Positions 11,520 through 20,974 of a DNA stretch of 64,000 bases are shown piece after piece. The number at the start of each line of letters is the position of its first letter. Position 1 is the stretch's first letter. Location: positions 1,206,559,327-1,206,623,326 of the forward strand of contig NC_056727.1 of the NCBI RefSeq assembly GCF_019279795.1, written 5' to 3'. The position numbers and the translations under genes are program-made. The notes below the pieces were generated by a model. That model worked only from the letters and a program-made list of their open reading frames with translations. It did not search any database and had not been told where the DNA came from. This stretch comes from Protopterus annectens (taxonomy: Eukaryota > Chordata > Ceratodontiformes > Protopteridae).

Positions 11520-12515
11520 CAAGCAAATATCAAAAAAATATATAAAAAATTAGGTATGCTTTACTGCCACAGTTGCTTTATCTCTCCCACCACCAGGAAT
11601 AAATTAGTTAATACATACCTCATCCCATCCCTTTTATTTGGTGCATCTATCCTAACCAGCCTACAATCTTCCCTCAAAACAAAACTCTCATCTTGTTATA
11701 ACAAATTTACAGCAGGTCATAGAGCCTCTTCTCACCACTGTAATTCCCTTAACCAACTAAGTTGGCTAGAATTATCAAACTTTCGCACATATACCCAGCT
11801 CATCCAAGTACACATACTCATTCATAACCCATCTCTCTGCTCTCCCTAGCAAATACTTTTGAAATGCATAAACCAGATAAACTCCTAAGATCCAGTTCCC
11901 AAAACCTAATTAAATTGCATAAACCAACACATCCTGCTGGGAATCATTTGATGTCCTTCTCTCTTGCACGCCTCTGGAACTCTCTCCCTTCTCCCATCCG
12001 CACCACCAGCAGTCTCTCCTTGTTTAAAACCTCACTCCACTCGCACCTTACTTCACAATGGAAATGCTGTTGCTCTCATCCAACCTAATTCTACCACACT
12101 TTCTTCTTAACTTTCCAAACTTTGATGCCTGTCACTACCTCCTAAAGTTTTACATCCCTTGGGACATATTCGACCAATGACAAAAAAATTACCTCATTGT
12201 AATTCTCTAAAAAAAAAAAAAAAAAAACTACTACTTACTGAATTAACCTGATGTAATTTTCCTAATGAAAATTTTTTTATTTCTGTATTATGTAACATCT
12301 ATTTGAATTGTGCAATATGGGTTTGTACTATACAAAATATGTATTTAACATTTAACTGAAATGTATATCATGGATTTGTGCTCTTTCTGTACTATGTATT
12401 TGTATTTCTCTGGAGCTTTTCTCCCCAGGACTCCATTGAAAATGGGCTCCTTGTAGCCCAATGGACTATCCTGGAAAACCAACTGCAAATAAACAAATAA
12501 ATAAATAATAAATTG
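10308..12515 (+). mobile_element. LINE family X copy 2, 5' truncated, inserted in the Gypsy leader
   Basis: Starts in a region homologous to about 780 of copy 1 and ends with the same 3' terminal hairpin and an (AAAT)n-type tail at about 12485-12515. The Gypsy leader resumes right after it and reaches the gag start at 12564. Several frameshifts interrupt the RT, so it is a dead copy. The exact left junction is uncertain within about 20 bp. Confidence 0.82.
11556..12088 (+). pseudogene. LINE X copy 2: C-terminal region of ORF2
   Basis: Two open pieces (11556-11849 and 11864-12088) continue the protein after a stop near 11519. They match the C-terminal part of copy 1: the LSWLELSNF block corresponds to LDWLELPNK, and RLWNSLPSPIRTTSSLSLFKTSLHSHL to the WNNLPSNIS block. 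No separate function is assigned. Confidence 0.7.
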
Positions 12516-12563
12516 TTTCATTTTTTTTGTTTTTAGCTTTGTTAGTCAGGGAGAGCTGCCAAG

Positions 12564-13690
12564 ATGTCAGCAGAGGAGTATGGCAAGCGGACAAGGAGCC
12601 AGTTGGTTGAGATGTGCCAGGCTAAAGGACTGGTGCATACCAACCTGACTAAAGCAAACATGACTGCAGCTTTAGTCACAGCTGCATCAGAGAATAGCAA
12701 CCAGGAGGACAATCATATTGGCTGTGGGAATGTACAACTTTCAGAAAATGGACAGCTCAACCTTTCCACAGAGGACTTAAAAATCCATCAGGAGTTAAAG
12801 AGACCTGAGCTAGAGGCCAAGCATTTGGAAATAGAGGCAGCAGAGAGACTGAAGCATCTAGAAACTGAGGAAATTGAGAAACTGATATGCCTGGAAGTTG
12901 AAGAGAAGGAGAGACACAAGCAACATGAAAAGGAGATGCTGACTCTTTGCCAGAGTCATGGAGGTAATGGGGAAGGGAGTAACCAAACCCTAGAAGCAAC
13001 AAAGGTCAGTAAATTTCTTCCACAATTTACAGAGGGGGATAATTTTGATAGTTTCATTCATATGTTTGAAAGGGCATGTAAACAGTATAATGTTGACTAG
13101 GGGCTTTGGGTATGGTTCCTGACCCCTTACTCCATGGTAAAGCTATAACTGTTCTTTCCAAACTGTCTGATAATGACTGTTTAAATTATAATGTAAAGAA
13201 TTGTTTGCTAGAATTTTTTAACTTAACACCTGAAGCTTATAGGGAAAAGTTGTGTGAGCATAGAAGCAAGGCAGATGAAAGTGTGGGTGAATATGTTGCT
13301 GAACTAAGCACTTATTTTCATAGGTGGGTGAGTGAATGTCAGGTCACCACGTTTGAAGGGCTGGCAAACCTTTTGGTGAAGGAACAAGCCCTTAGCACTT
13401 TGCCTGAGGACATGAGAATCTGGTTAGCTGATAGACAATGCTCTACTACAGATGAGTTGGGGAAGAAGGGAGACCTATACCTAGCAAGCAGGGCATCACT
13501 GCACAGGAAAGGGACACTCAGTGCTGCTCATGGGTCTAAGGGAACCAGTGGTGGGCAGCCCAGACTGCCCCAACAGAGTCCGCCAGTAGCAGGGTAAGCC
13601 ACTAGTCTGGGTACATGTCCAGGACCAAGGGTTAAATGTTTTAAATGCAAACAGTGGGGCCATGTAGCATATAGATGTCCATGGAGGCAA
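12564..13690 (+). pseudogene. gag: Gmr1-like Gypsy gag (matrix, SCAN-like capsid, CCHC knuckle)
   Basis: Gag packages the element RNA. The start at 12564 is the first ATG after the leader. The first piece (12564-13100) has KRTRSQLVEMC near the start and a highly charged helical stretch (residues about 75-130, many E, K and L). A TAG at 13098-13100 and a frameshift follow. The second piece (13106-13597) carries TPEAYREKL, EYVAELSTYFHRWV, LLVKEQALSTLPEDM and WLADR, which resembles the SCAN domain in order and spacing. After one TAA a CCHC knuckle (CFKCKQWGHVAYRC, 13637-13678) follows in the same frame. SCAN domains are known to derive from the gag of Gmr1-like elements, which fits the pol order. 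Confidence 0.8.
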
Positions 13691-13721
13691 GGTAGGGAAC
13701 AAAAAATGGGAGAGCCAGTAA

Positions 13722-14132
13722 GTGGGAATGACAAAATGCCAATTTCTCAAGGCAACAAGTGTACCAAACTACCACCCACCAAATGTCTTGATAGGGAATG
13801 ATTTTGGTAATGCAGTATCATGTGTGCATGCATTTACATGCAGTCAGGCTTGGAGACAAACATGTGGGTCTGGTAGCCTGGGGGAGACTCAGACAGAATG
13901 CAGACTTGCATCCAGGACTGGTGAGATGGTTACTTCAGAGAGGGAGCTACCCTGTAGCCATGAGACTGAAGATGAGCCACAGCTGCTTGTGAGTACAGAT
14001 GTTCCCTTGGACAGAGTGACTGCAAGGGCAGAGGTGAGTAGTCGTACCCAGGCTGACAGTAAGACACCACTGTCAGAGGATACCAGACTTCCTGTGGAAG
14101 GGAGCTGGGAAGGGTTACCAAGAGAGAGCTGA
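13722..14132 (+). pseudogene. Gmr1-like Gypsy protease remnant and linker
   Basis: An open stretch of 136 codons with NVLIGNDFG near residue 22, resembling the conserved late block of Ty3/Gypsy proteases. The D-S/T-G active site that should lie about 60 residues upstream is not visible; the space between the zinc knuckle and this block is only about 100 bp, so most of the protease is probably deleted. The remainder is a low-complexity acidic linker before the integrase. Confidence 0.4.
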
Positions 14133-14293
14133 GACAGGCTTAGCTTTCAGGCCCTACATTACAAGGCCTGAGGAAGGTAGCTAGTGAGGCACCTGATTCT
14201 CAAGGGAAGGAGGAATCTGTATACTGGGACAAAGGGTTACTGTATACAGAGTGGACCCTTGAGGGAGGGCTATAGGGTGAGAGAATACAGCTG

Positions 14294-15029
14294 TTGGTAG
14301 TGCCTAGAGCCTACCATCTGGTACTTCTAGCCATAGCCCATGATATTCCCTTTGCAAGTCATATGGGCATAAAACATAAAAAGAGACATATTATGCAGAA
14401 CATCTATTGGCCTGGGATTTCCAGAGATGTCACAGGGTACTGCAGGACCTGTGAGCAGTGCCAAAAAGGTAGGCAAGGCGGGAGACAAGGTGAAAGCTCA
14501 TTTGATGCCTTTGCTTGTGATTGAGGAGACATTTCAGAGGGTAGCTATAGATAATGTGGGGCATCTAAATAGCCCAAGTTCCACAAGGAAAAAGTATATC
14601 CTAGTTGTGGTAGATTATGCTACCAGATACCCTGAGACAGTGGCTCTATCCTCCATTGAGGCAGAAAAGGTGGAAAATGGTTTGTTAGAGATTTTCAGCA
14701 GGGTAGGTTTCCCAAAAGAAATACTGACTGACAGAGGAACCAATTTCATGCCAGACCTGCTGACTTGTCTGTGGAAGTACTGTGAGGTGAAGTACCTAAA
14801 GATCACCCCATACCATCCCCAGACTAATGGTCTTGTTGAGAGGTTAAAATCTACACTCAAGATGATGCTACAGGCATTTGCAGACCAGTTTAAGAGGGAT
14901 TGGGACAAATATCTGCCTATCTGTTGTTTGCTTACAGAGAGGTTCCCCAGTAATCCACAGATTTTTCACTCTTTGAGTTGTTGTATGGGCATAGGATGAG
15001 GGGACCTCTAGATTTAATTTGAGATGAGT
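14294..15029 (+). pseudogene. Gmr1-like Gypsy integrase, N-terminal and catalytic domains
   Basis: Integrase inserts the cDNA into the genome. The zinc-binding HHCC part is at 14294-14480: HDIPFASHMG supplies the two histidines and CRTCEQC the cysteines. After a frameshift the catalytic core is in the frame of 14427-14999: VAIDNVG (first D), ILTDRGTNF (second D) and NGLVERLKSTLK (E) form the DDE triad. The region is cut at 15029 by PLE 2 and resumes at 18206. It precedes the RT on the same strand, which sets the Gmr1-like order. Confidence 0.85.
15016..15029. repeat. Target-site duplication of PLE 2, left copy
   Basis: TAATTTGAGATGAG at 15016-15029 matches TAATTCGAGATGAG at 18192-18205 (13 of 14). 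Removing the segment between them rejoins integrase coding sequence. Confidence 0.82.
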
Positions 15030-15056
15030 TAAGAAAAACGAAAATATCCAAACCCA

Positions 15057-15600
15057 GAAAAAGCTGAATGGAGTAAATAACAAGAGCACTGCACCAAAAA
15101 TAAAAATCCAATAGTTTTATTCCACCATGATAAGAGTTTAGCGCTTTTGTCAAAAGTACATAAAATTGACTTCTTCAGAACTACATGACACACATAATGC
15201 TGATTTAAATAGCCTGCCCTACTCAGCAATTAGTCAAAAAAGAAAGATGTCGTTTCCTGCTAAAAAATGTCATTTCCTGCTAAAAAAAGTATGTCATTTC
15301 CTGTTAGAAAAAGATATCATTCCATGCTAAAAAAATACCACCCCACTAAAATATTACAACTGAATTATTGATCCAGTGATCCCCCAAAAATAGAGCTTAG
15401 GTTAAAAACATTACATAAAAAAACAGCTTTTAGTTTTAACATAGAACTAATAGAAATTTTATCATTGAACCCAGGTGGCACACATGCATTTAACCTTATT
15501 TGCCACTTGAAATCTAAAAATTCAAGAAAACCATATACAGGTCCACCACTTGTACCCAAGTCGACCTGCTCTAATACAAAAAACTTGAAACAGTGTGTGG
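15057..15600 (-). repeat. PLE 2 inverted-repeat arm, left
   Basis: Reverse complement of 17649-18190. It covers the last ~80 codons of the PLE protein and the 3' UTR with a hammerhead motif. The left copy extends 27 bp further out (15030-15056) than the right copy. Confidence 0.85.
15134..15183 (-). ncRNA. Hammerhead motif, PLE 2 left arm (core G changed)
   Basis: On the - strand: AGTT, core CTGAAGA (15178-15172; position 7 of the core is free to vary), stem II GTCAA/TTGAC, then AAAA where GAAA is expected, GCGC, TA and AACT closing stem I. The G-to-A change hits an invariant core base, so cleavage should be lost. Confidence 0.7.
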
Positions 15601-16240
15601 GATATAATTGAATATGCTTAAATAAGGCGTTGGTCTCCCTATGTTTGTTAAGATCATAACTGTGTTGATAGATCCATTGTCTTAAAGCTCAGACAGTCTT
15701 ACCCACATAGTAACAGTCACAACTTGCACAGGATGCAACATAAACAACCCCCTTGGTGTAACAATAGTACTTTTTATGTGTAGTGATTTTTACCAAAATT
15801 CCTAAATTTAATAAATTTGGCATCAATCGCAAAAGAACATTGGGTGCATCTTCCACATTTGAAAGTACCACCTAGTCCAGATGCCACCTTTTTTCTTTCA
15901 ACTAAACCTTTCAAAGATGTACACTTTTTGTACACCACCAGGGGTTTTTCACCTAGTTTATTAATGACATTCTCATCAATACGAAACATGTTCCAACAAT
16001 CACAAATGATGCTTTTGATGTCAAAAAAATCAGTAGTGAAAGGTAACACTAATGCCCTGCTATAGTTGTTCATTCTCTCAGTTGCTAGGGGCCTGGTTAG
16101 ACCCAGAGGGTTGTCCAATGATGTCCTATAAACCCCATTAGTTCTTTTTTGTTGGACCTCACCTATTATGTCCTTAACAAATTGAGGAGGGTAACCTCTT
16201 TTCTGTAACATACCCAGTAGGAGGTCGCACTCTCTAAGAA
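15365..16240 (-). pseudogene. PLE 2 C-terminal half: linker, zinc motif, GIY-YIG endonuclease
   Basis: Reads on the - strand from about 16240. Order: LQKRGYPP block (same place as LDRGYP in PLE 1), KCGRCTQC zinc block, VVYVASC then YYVGKT of the GIY-YIG domain, and the HCFKFFVLEQ tail ending at 15365. The frame shifts near 15774, and a stop follows YYVGKT where the conserved arginine helix should begin. It is separated from its own RT by an inversion point at about 16240. Confidence 0.8.
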
Positions 16241-16249
16241 AAACTGATT

Positions 16250-17640
16250 ATGAAGCAGGCAGGGCTTATCCAGATCCACATGAAGGGCAACAAGCTAGGT
16301 GGTCTGATAGGCAGGATGATTGTGATGTTATTAATGATGATGATGATGGGGGTAATTCTGAGCATAACATCCCTTTAGAACCACCCCCCGAGGAGATCTC
16401 AGCATTTAATGAACCGGGGGTGGGGAAAGGCAATGTGAACTATGGACAATCGAACTACCAGAATCAGTGGAGGGGGGGGGACCACAACAACAGCAACATT
16501 GGAGATGAGTGATGCCAATGTTTGCAACATTATTTCCAACTCTGGTAATGATTTTAAGGTGTACAATTACAGTAAGACCAATGTAACTGTTGAATGGGCA
16601 GAATTGTTTTTGAAAGGGCTTAATTTTGTGCCAACGTGTAAAACTGAAATTGTCAATACTATTGTACAGTTCAAAATCTACATTAGGAAGCTTAACTTGG
16701 CCCTTTTCTTTTCACAGGGGGGGTGACCCTGTTACTAATCTTTTGGTCAATGCTAGCCCCTTTATCAGACCAAGTACATTCATTCACCTATGCACCCGTT
16801 AGTGGAAGTGTTTGAATCTTTTTGTGAGAGACAATTTAGAAAAAACAATCTCTCACAGGAATCATTATGTGGAACAGGATGGGACTGGCAATTTGACTAA
16901 AAAGGAAAAAAGGCTATTACATGATATATTATAGATCAGTGACATCCGGATTATGAAGCCTGATAAGGGGGGAGGACTAGTTATTATGGATGCTAGGGAC
17001 TACAACAGCAAGATGATTGACCTGCTGTACAGTGATACTTATACTGAGGTCTCCATTAATGAGCTTAACATAGCTTATAGACATATTGATTTAGATCTAG
17101 AACAACTGTTATTAAATGAACAAATCACATTGGAGACCTTTAGATTCCTAGAGACAAAACATCCTAGGATTCCGACCATTTTCGGAATCCCAAAAATCCA
17201 CAAGAGGATCCTTAATCCCCTGGCCAATTGTGGATGCAAAAGCATCAAAAACTTTTAGTTTGGCCAAGTTCATTGACTGTTCACTTAAACATGTGTTGGA
17301 TGATAGGGACCTAATTATTAAAGACTCATGGTATTTCCTGTCCAAGATTAAACATGAAATGTACAACGAATGTCTTATATTGGTCACCATTGATGTGAGG
17401 GACCTCTTTTCTGTAATACCCCATGATGTAGGTATTGAATGGTTCTACGATTATTTATGTAAGCAGAATTCATTGAATCATGATACCATTCTTACCATCA
17501 GATCCTGTATGGAGATGGTTCTGGACAATAACTTCATTTCCTTCAAGGGGCAAATATTCAAACAAGTGCAAGGGGTGGCTATGGGCGCCTGTTGTGCACC
17601 ATAATTTGCTAACATAGTACGTGCCCAGTGGGAGGACCTG
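16250..17640 (+). pseudogene. PLE 2 N-terminal region and partial reverse transcriptase
   Basis: The N-terminal part is acidic (a DDDDGG stretch near 16330). Blocks matching PLE 1 follow: NYSKTNVT, GLNFVP, IMKPDKGGG (16953 onward), GIPKIHK, TIDVRDLFSVIP (motif A) and GVAMGACCAP at about 17573-17604. The frame changes at least three times. A stop follows GACCAP, and the sequence then jumps to the protein C-terminus at about 17640, so the motif-C box, linker and endonuclease are missing from this strand. Confidence 0.78.
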
Positions 17641-17648
17641 TATATTGT

Positions 17649-18190
17649 CACACACTGTTTCAAGTTTTTTGTATTAGAGCAGGTCGACTTGGGTACAAGG
17701 GGTGGACCTGTAGATGATTTTCTTGAATTTTTAGAGCTCAATTGGCAAGTAAGGTTAAATGCATATGTGCCACCTGGACTCAATGATAACATTTCTATTA
17801 GTTCTATGTTAAAACTAAAAACTGTCTTTTTATGTAATGTTTTTAACATAAACTCTATTTTTGGGGGATCAATGGATCAATAATTCTGTTGTATTATTTT
17901 AGTGGGGTGGTACTTTTTTAGCATGGAATGATATATTTTTCTAACAAGAAATGACATACTTTTTTAGCAGGAAATGACATTTTTTAGCAGGAAATGGCAT
18001 CTGTCTTGTTTGACTAATTGTTGAGTAGGGCAGTCTATTTAAATCAGCACTATGTGTGTCATGTAGTTCTGAAGAAGTCAATTTTATGTACTTTTGACGA
18101 AAGGGCTAAACTCTTATCATGGTGGAATAAAACTGTTGGATTTTTATTTTTAGTGCAGTGCTCTTGGTTATTTACTCCATTCAGCTTTTT
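17649..18190 (+). repeat. PLE 2 inverted-repeat arm, right
   Basis: Inverse of the left arm. It includes the 64-codon C-terminal piece 17689-17883 (DDFLEFLELNWQVRLNA block) and the 3' UTR with three GCAGGAAATGRCAT-type short repeats near 17940-18000. Confidence 0.85.
18064..18113 (+). ncRNA. Hammerhead motif, PLE 2 right arm (core intact)
   Basis: AGTT (18065-18068) pairs with AACT (18109-18112). Core CTGAAGA 18069-18075, stem II GTCAA/TTGAC, GAAA at 18099-18102, then GGGC (GCGC in most relatives), TA and AACT. The catalytic core is complete; stem III is weakened by the C-to-G change. Confidence 0.75.
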
Positions 18191-18191
18191 C

Positions 18192-18205
18192 TAATTCGAG
18201 ATGAG
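18192..18205. repeat. Target-site duplication of PLE 2, right copy
   Basis: TAATTCGAGATGAG, one mismatch from the left copy at 15016-15029; integrase coding resumes immediately after it. Confidence 0.82.
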
Positions 18206-18585
18206 TGGGAGGATGAGTGTGAATCCCACAAGGAGTATGTTGTGGCATATGTCCTAAACCTCAGGACAAGGCTCAGGGAACTCATGGGCTTGGCCCAGGA
18301 GAACCTGGCAGAAGCCCAACAGCAGAAAAAGGTCTGGTATGACAGGAATGCTCAAGTTAGAGAGTATGCTGTAGGGGAGCAGTTAATGGTTCTCATTCCT
18401 GTCAGACACAACAAGCTGGATCCTACAAGGTGTTAAGGAAGATCAATGACGTTAACTACATGGTAGAACTGCTAGGCAGGAGGCAGGGGCACAAACTGTA
18501 CCATGTTAACATGATGAAACCTTACCATGATAGGGAGGCCCTTGTGCTGAATATTTGCAATGGATTGCAGGAGGAGTCTTAGGGA
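18206..18585 (+). pseudogene. Gmr1-like Gypsy integrase, C-terminal part
   Basis: Continues the integrase after PLE 2. Blocks: EYVVAYVLNLRTRLREL, KVWYDRNAQVREYAVGEQ and, after a small deletion with a frame change near 18418, YKVLRKINDVNYMVEL and HVNMMKPYH, the usual end of vertebrate Gypsy integrases. A single TAG at 18580-18582 then separates it from the RT leader in the same frame. The uninterrupted frame from integrase end to RT start argues against a chance junction of two elements. Confidence 0.82.
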
Positions 18586-18591
18586 GATCTG

Positions 18592-19244
18592 GTGACTGAT
18601 CTTCTCAGTGAGACTTGGACTGACACCTCAGTGGAAGGTGTAGCAATGTCCCAGCAGCTATCCAATACCCAGGTTCAAGAAATCCGAGCAGTGTTACAGG
18701 AGTTTAGGGACATGTTCACTGGGAAACCAGGGTGTATCCATCTGGTGCAGCACCATGTGGATACAGGATCACAAAGGCCTATTAAGCAGGCCCCTTATTG
18801 GGTGCCTGAGAGAGTCAAATAGACTCTGAGGGAGGAGATACAGGAAATGCTGGAACTAGGGGTAATTCAGGAGTCCAGCAGTCTCTGGACCTCCCCAGTA
18901 GTGTTGGTACCAAAAAAGATGGCAGCACCAAGTTCTGTGTGGACTACAGGAAATTAAATAGTCACACAGAGTCAGATGCTTATCCCATGCTTAGGACGGA
19001 TGAAGACGTAGAGCAGCTGGGTGGAGATAAGTATCTTACTACCATTGATCTTACCAAGGGTTACTGGCAGGTGCTCTTGACTCCCAGTGCTAGAGAGAGG
19101 TCAGCCTTTGTGACTCCGTTTGGCTTTTATGACCTCGCAAAGATGCCCTTTGGGATGAAAAATTCCCCAGCAACTTTCCAGAGGCTGGTAGATTGTAACC
19201 TAGCAGGAGCAGGAGATTTTGCCCTTGCTTACTTAGATAATATT
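18592..19244 (+). pseudogene. Gmr1-like Gypsy reverse transcriptase, N-terminal two thirds
   Basis: Starts with the leader LSNTQVQEIRAVLQEF, then the HVDTG and PIKQAPY blocks. A TAG at 18820-18822 breaks it. Next come VLVPKK, FCVDYRKLN, TTIDLTKGYWQV (motif A aspartate) and MPFGMKNSPATFQRL. It is cut at YLDNI (19230-19244), exactly at the motif-C box, by the hairpin insertion; the first copy of the duplicated target supplies YLDN. Confidence 0.87.
19230..19244. repeat. Target-site duplication of the hairpin insertion, left copy
   Basis: TACTTAGATAATATT, matching TACTTAGATGATATT at 19609-19623 (14 of 15). It spans the RT motif-C codons. Confidence 0.85.
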
Positions 19245-19367
19245 AGACCAAATGTTGAAAATTGATACAAACCAAAGTAGAAACATAGAACTGCTGGCTG
19301 CTGAAAATCGCAAAAGCCCACGAAAGGAACCTTTTCCACCAAGGAGTTTTATTTTACTTAAAAACCA

Positions 19368-19416
19368 ATGAAGTTAGCACTTTCGACTTATTTCAATGAA
19401 TAAGCCTTCTTCAGTC
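19368..19416 (-). ncRNA. Hammerhead-like motif, hairpin left arm
   Basis: On the - strand: core CTGAAGA (19414-19408), stem II GGCTTATT/AATAAGTC with one wobble pair, GAAA (19384-19381), GTGC, TA, ACTTC. Stem I is not well paired. Confidence 0.55.
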
Positions 19417-19461
19417 TGAAGAAGGCTTATTCATTGAAATAAGTCGAAAGTGCTAACTTCA
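19413..19461 (+). ncRNA. Hammerhead-like motif, hairpin right arm unit 1
   Basis: Core CTGAAGA 19416-19422, eight-pair stem II, GAAA 19446-19449, GTGC, TA, ACTTC. Stem I is limited to AGT/ACT (3 bp). Confidence 0.6.
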
Positions 19462-19469
19462 ATGGTTTT

Positions 19470-19518
19470 AGACTGAAGAAGGCTTATTCACTGAAATAAG
19501 TCGAAAGCGCTAACTTCA
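19470..19518 (+). ncRNA. Hammerhead-like motif, hairpin right arm unit 2
   Basis: Core CTGAAGA 19473-19479, eight-pair stem II with loop CACTGA, GAAA 19503-19506, GCGC stem III, TA, ACTTC. The core and stems II and III are ideal; adjacent stem I pairing is poor. Confidence 0.6.
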
Positions 19519-19608
19519 CTGCTTTTTTAAGCAAAATAAAACTCCTTGGTGGAAAAAGTTCCTTTTGTGGGCTTTTGGGATTTTCAGAAGCCAACAGTTC
19601 TGTTTTTC

Positions 19609-20420
19609 TACTTAGATGATATTGCCATCTACAACCATTCCTGGCAAGAGCACATTCAGCATGTCAGGGAGGTGCTGAGCAGACTACAGAGGGCAGGGTT
19701 GACCATTAAGCCCAGCAAATGTCAGGTGAGTATGGCAGAGGTCTTCTACTTGGGACATAGAGTGGGGAGTGGTAAGATCAGGCCAGAATCTGCCAAAGTG
19801 GAAGCCATTCAGACATGGCTTGCACCTGTTATCAAAAAGCAAGTGAGGGCATTTTTAGAGACAGCAGGGTACTACAGAAAGTGTCTCCCCAATTATAGTA
19901 CCTTAGCTGCTCCCCTCAAAGACCTGACAAGAAAACAGGCAAGATAAGGTATTGTGGACCCCAGCATGTGAGCAGGCATTCCAGAAGCTTAAAGAAGCTT
20001 TGGGAGGATCCCCTGTGTTAGCCAGTCTAGATTACAGCAAGGAATGTGTTGTGCAGGTGGATGCTTCCAACCACGGGGTGGGGGCTGTACTTAGCCAGAT
20101 TTCTTCAGAGGGAGAAGAGGACCCAGTGGTTTATCTCAGTCATAGGCTCCAACCCAGGGAGGAATGCTATGCAGCTGTAGAAAAGGAATGTCTAGCCATA
20201 GTGTGGGCACTTCAGAATCTTCAGCCTTATCTGTATGGAAAGAAATTCACTGTAGTTACAGACCACAATCCCCTAAATTGGTTACATCGAACCAGCCAGC
20301 AAAATGACAAGTTACTAAGGTGGTGCCTAGGGTTGCAAGCATATGATGTCAGTGCAGTACTGCAGTGGGATTAGCAATGCCAACGCAGATGGTCTCTCAA
20401 GACAGGGAATGGGGTAACAT
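19609..20420 (+). pseudogene. Gmr1-like Gypsy reverse transcriptase end and RNase H
   Basis: Resumes with YLDDIAIY (motif C, two aspartates) from the second copy of the duplicated target, then the connection blocks LGHRVGSGKIRPE and FLETAGYYRKCLPNYS. After a small frameshift near 19945, 19952-20374 carries RNase H: VQVDASNHGVGAVLSQ (D), AVEKECLAIVWAL (E) and VTDHNPLNWL (D). A last NADGLSR block is in a shifted frame near 20380-20400. No integrase follows; the polypurine tract starts 70 bp later. Confidence 0.87.
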
Positions 20421-20489
20421 ATTCCCAGATAGGCTCAATCCTGTCAAGCAATGTTTCTCAAGGGTAACTTGAAAATTAGCTTGTGTTTT

Positions 20490-20504
20490 CTGGGGGAGGG
20501 GGGT
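20490..20504 (+). promoter_or_regulatory. Polypurine tract of the Gmr1-like Gypsy
   Basis: A G-rich run (TGGGGGAGGGGGG) ends directly before the 3' LTR start TGTGAAG at 20505. It is the expected plus-strand primer and fixes the LTR boundary. Confidence 0.75.
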
Positions 20505-20655
20505 TGTGAAGTCTGCCATCTCAGCTAGCTGAATTTTGTAAATAATTCTATGTCATTTGTGAATAGTAATATGATTTGTATACTTGTCTTATAAATGTAA
20601 GAAAACTATATGTTATGTGTATATTAAACTATTGGTGCAGAAGTGCGTGTTGAAC
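20505..20655 (+). repeat. Gypsy 3' LTR, first part (left of DIRS A)
   Basis: Begins TGTGAAGTCTG just after the polypurine tract and runs to GTGTTGAAC at 20655, where DIRS A is inserted. The same GTGTTGAAC is present in the 5' LTR near 8669-8677, followed there directly by the sequence that here resumes at 26897. Confidence 0.8.
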
Positions 20656-20855
20656 TTTTAGTTATGTACTCACCATAACTTCAGATGTTTGGGATCCATC
20701 TCGCCTACATTCTGACTGATGGGTTCGGAGCCGATCCCTCAGCTCCGACTCGGCACGCTTATGCTATAGAGCGAGGCCTCTAATTGGCTGAGCTATCTTT
20801 ATCCCAGGATGCACCACCACTAATCCCCCAGATCTTGTTTGTCCGCATTTATGCA
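20656..20855. repeat. DIRS A terminal inverted repeat (3' end of the element)
   Basis: Inverse of about 26705-26895. It contains GGTTCGGAGCCGAT and TCCGACTCGGCACG motifs and the AGGATGCACCACCACTAAT block seen at both ends. Confidence 0.88.
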
Positions 20856-20974
20856 CACAATCACAACTTGTTTATATAACATTGTTAGATGTTTCAAGAT
20901 GAAACAACAGGATTCGGACCTTCTGATATCCTCTGATCTCCAAGGAAGGGGAAGGAGGGTGGGTTATTAGGAAT

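Larger units (their letters stand above)
15030..18191. mobile_element. Penelope-like element 2 (PLE 2), rearranged, with inverted arms
   Basis: A PLE insertion made of two oppositely oriented pieces: the 3' half (linker, GIY-YIG, 3' UTR) on the - strand from about 16240 to 15030, and the 5'/RT part on the + strand from about 16240 to 17640, fused directly to a second copy of the C-terminus and 3' UTR (17640-18191). The two 3' ends form inverted repeats of about 545 bp. A 14-bp target-site duplication flanks the whole unit, so it went in as a single event. Inverted or tandem partial copies (pseudo-LTRs) are known for Penelope elements. Confidence 0.85.
19245..19608. mobile_element. 364-bp hairpin insertion with hammerhead motifs (non-autonomous PLE-related)
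   Basis: An insertion with no coding capacity, flanked by a 15-bp target-site duplication. Its two arms (about 19287-19414 and 19416-19608) are inverted repeats; the left arm has about 40 bp of extra outer sequence, as in PLE 2. It holds one hammerhead-like motif on the - strand and two in tandem (57-bp period) on the + strand. Post-ribozyme sequence (ATAAAACTCCTTGGTGGA) resembles the same place in PLE 2 and PLE 1. I interpret it as a minimal PLE derivative made of pseudo-LTR units only. Confidence 0.7.

Noticed and set aside
14294..20420. Integrase-before-RT order as an artefact of two recombined Gypsy elements
   Set aside because: Integrase end and RT start share one frame with a single stop, RNase H is followed directly by the polypurine tract and LTR, and the gag is of the SCAN-like type expected for this order. 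Recombination remains possible but is not needed.
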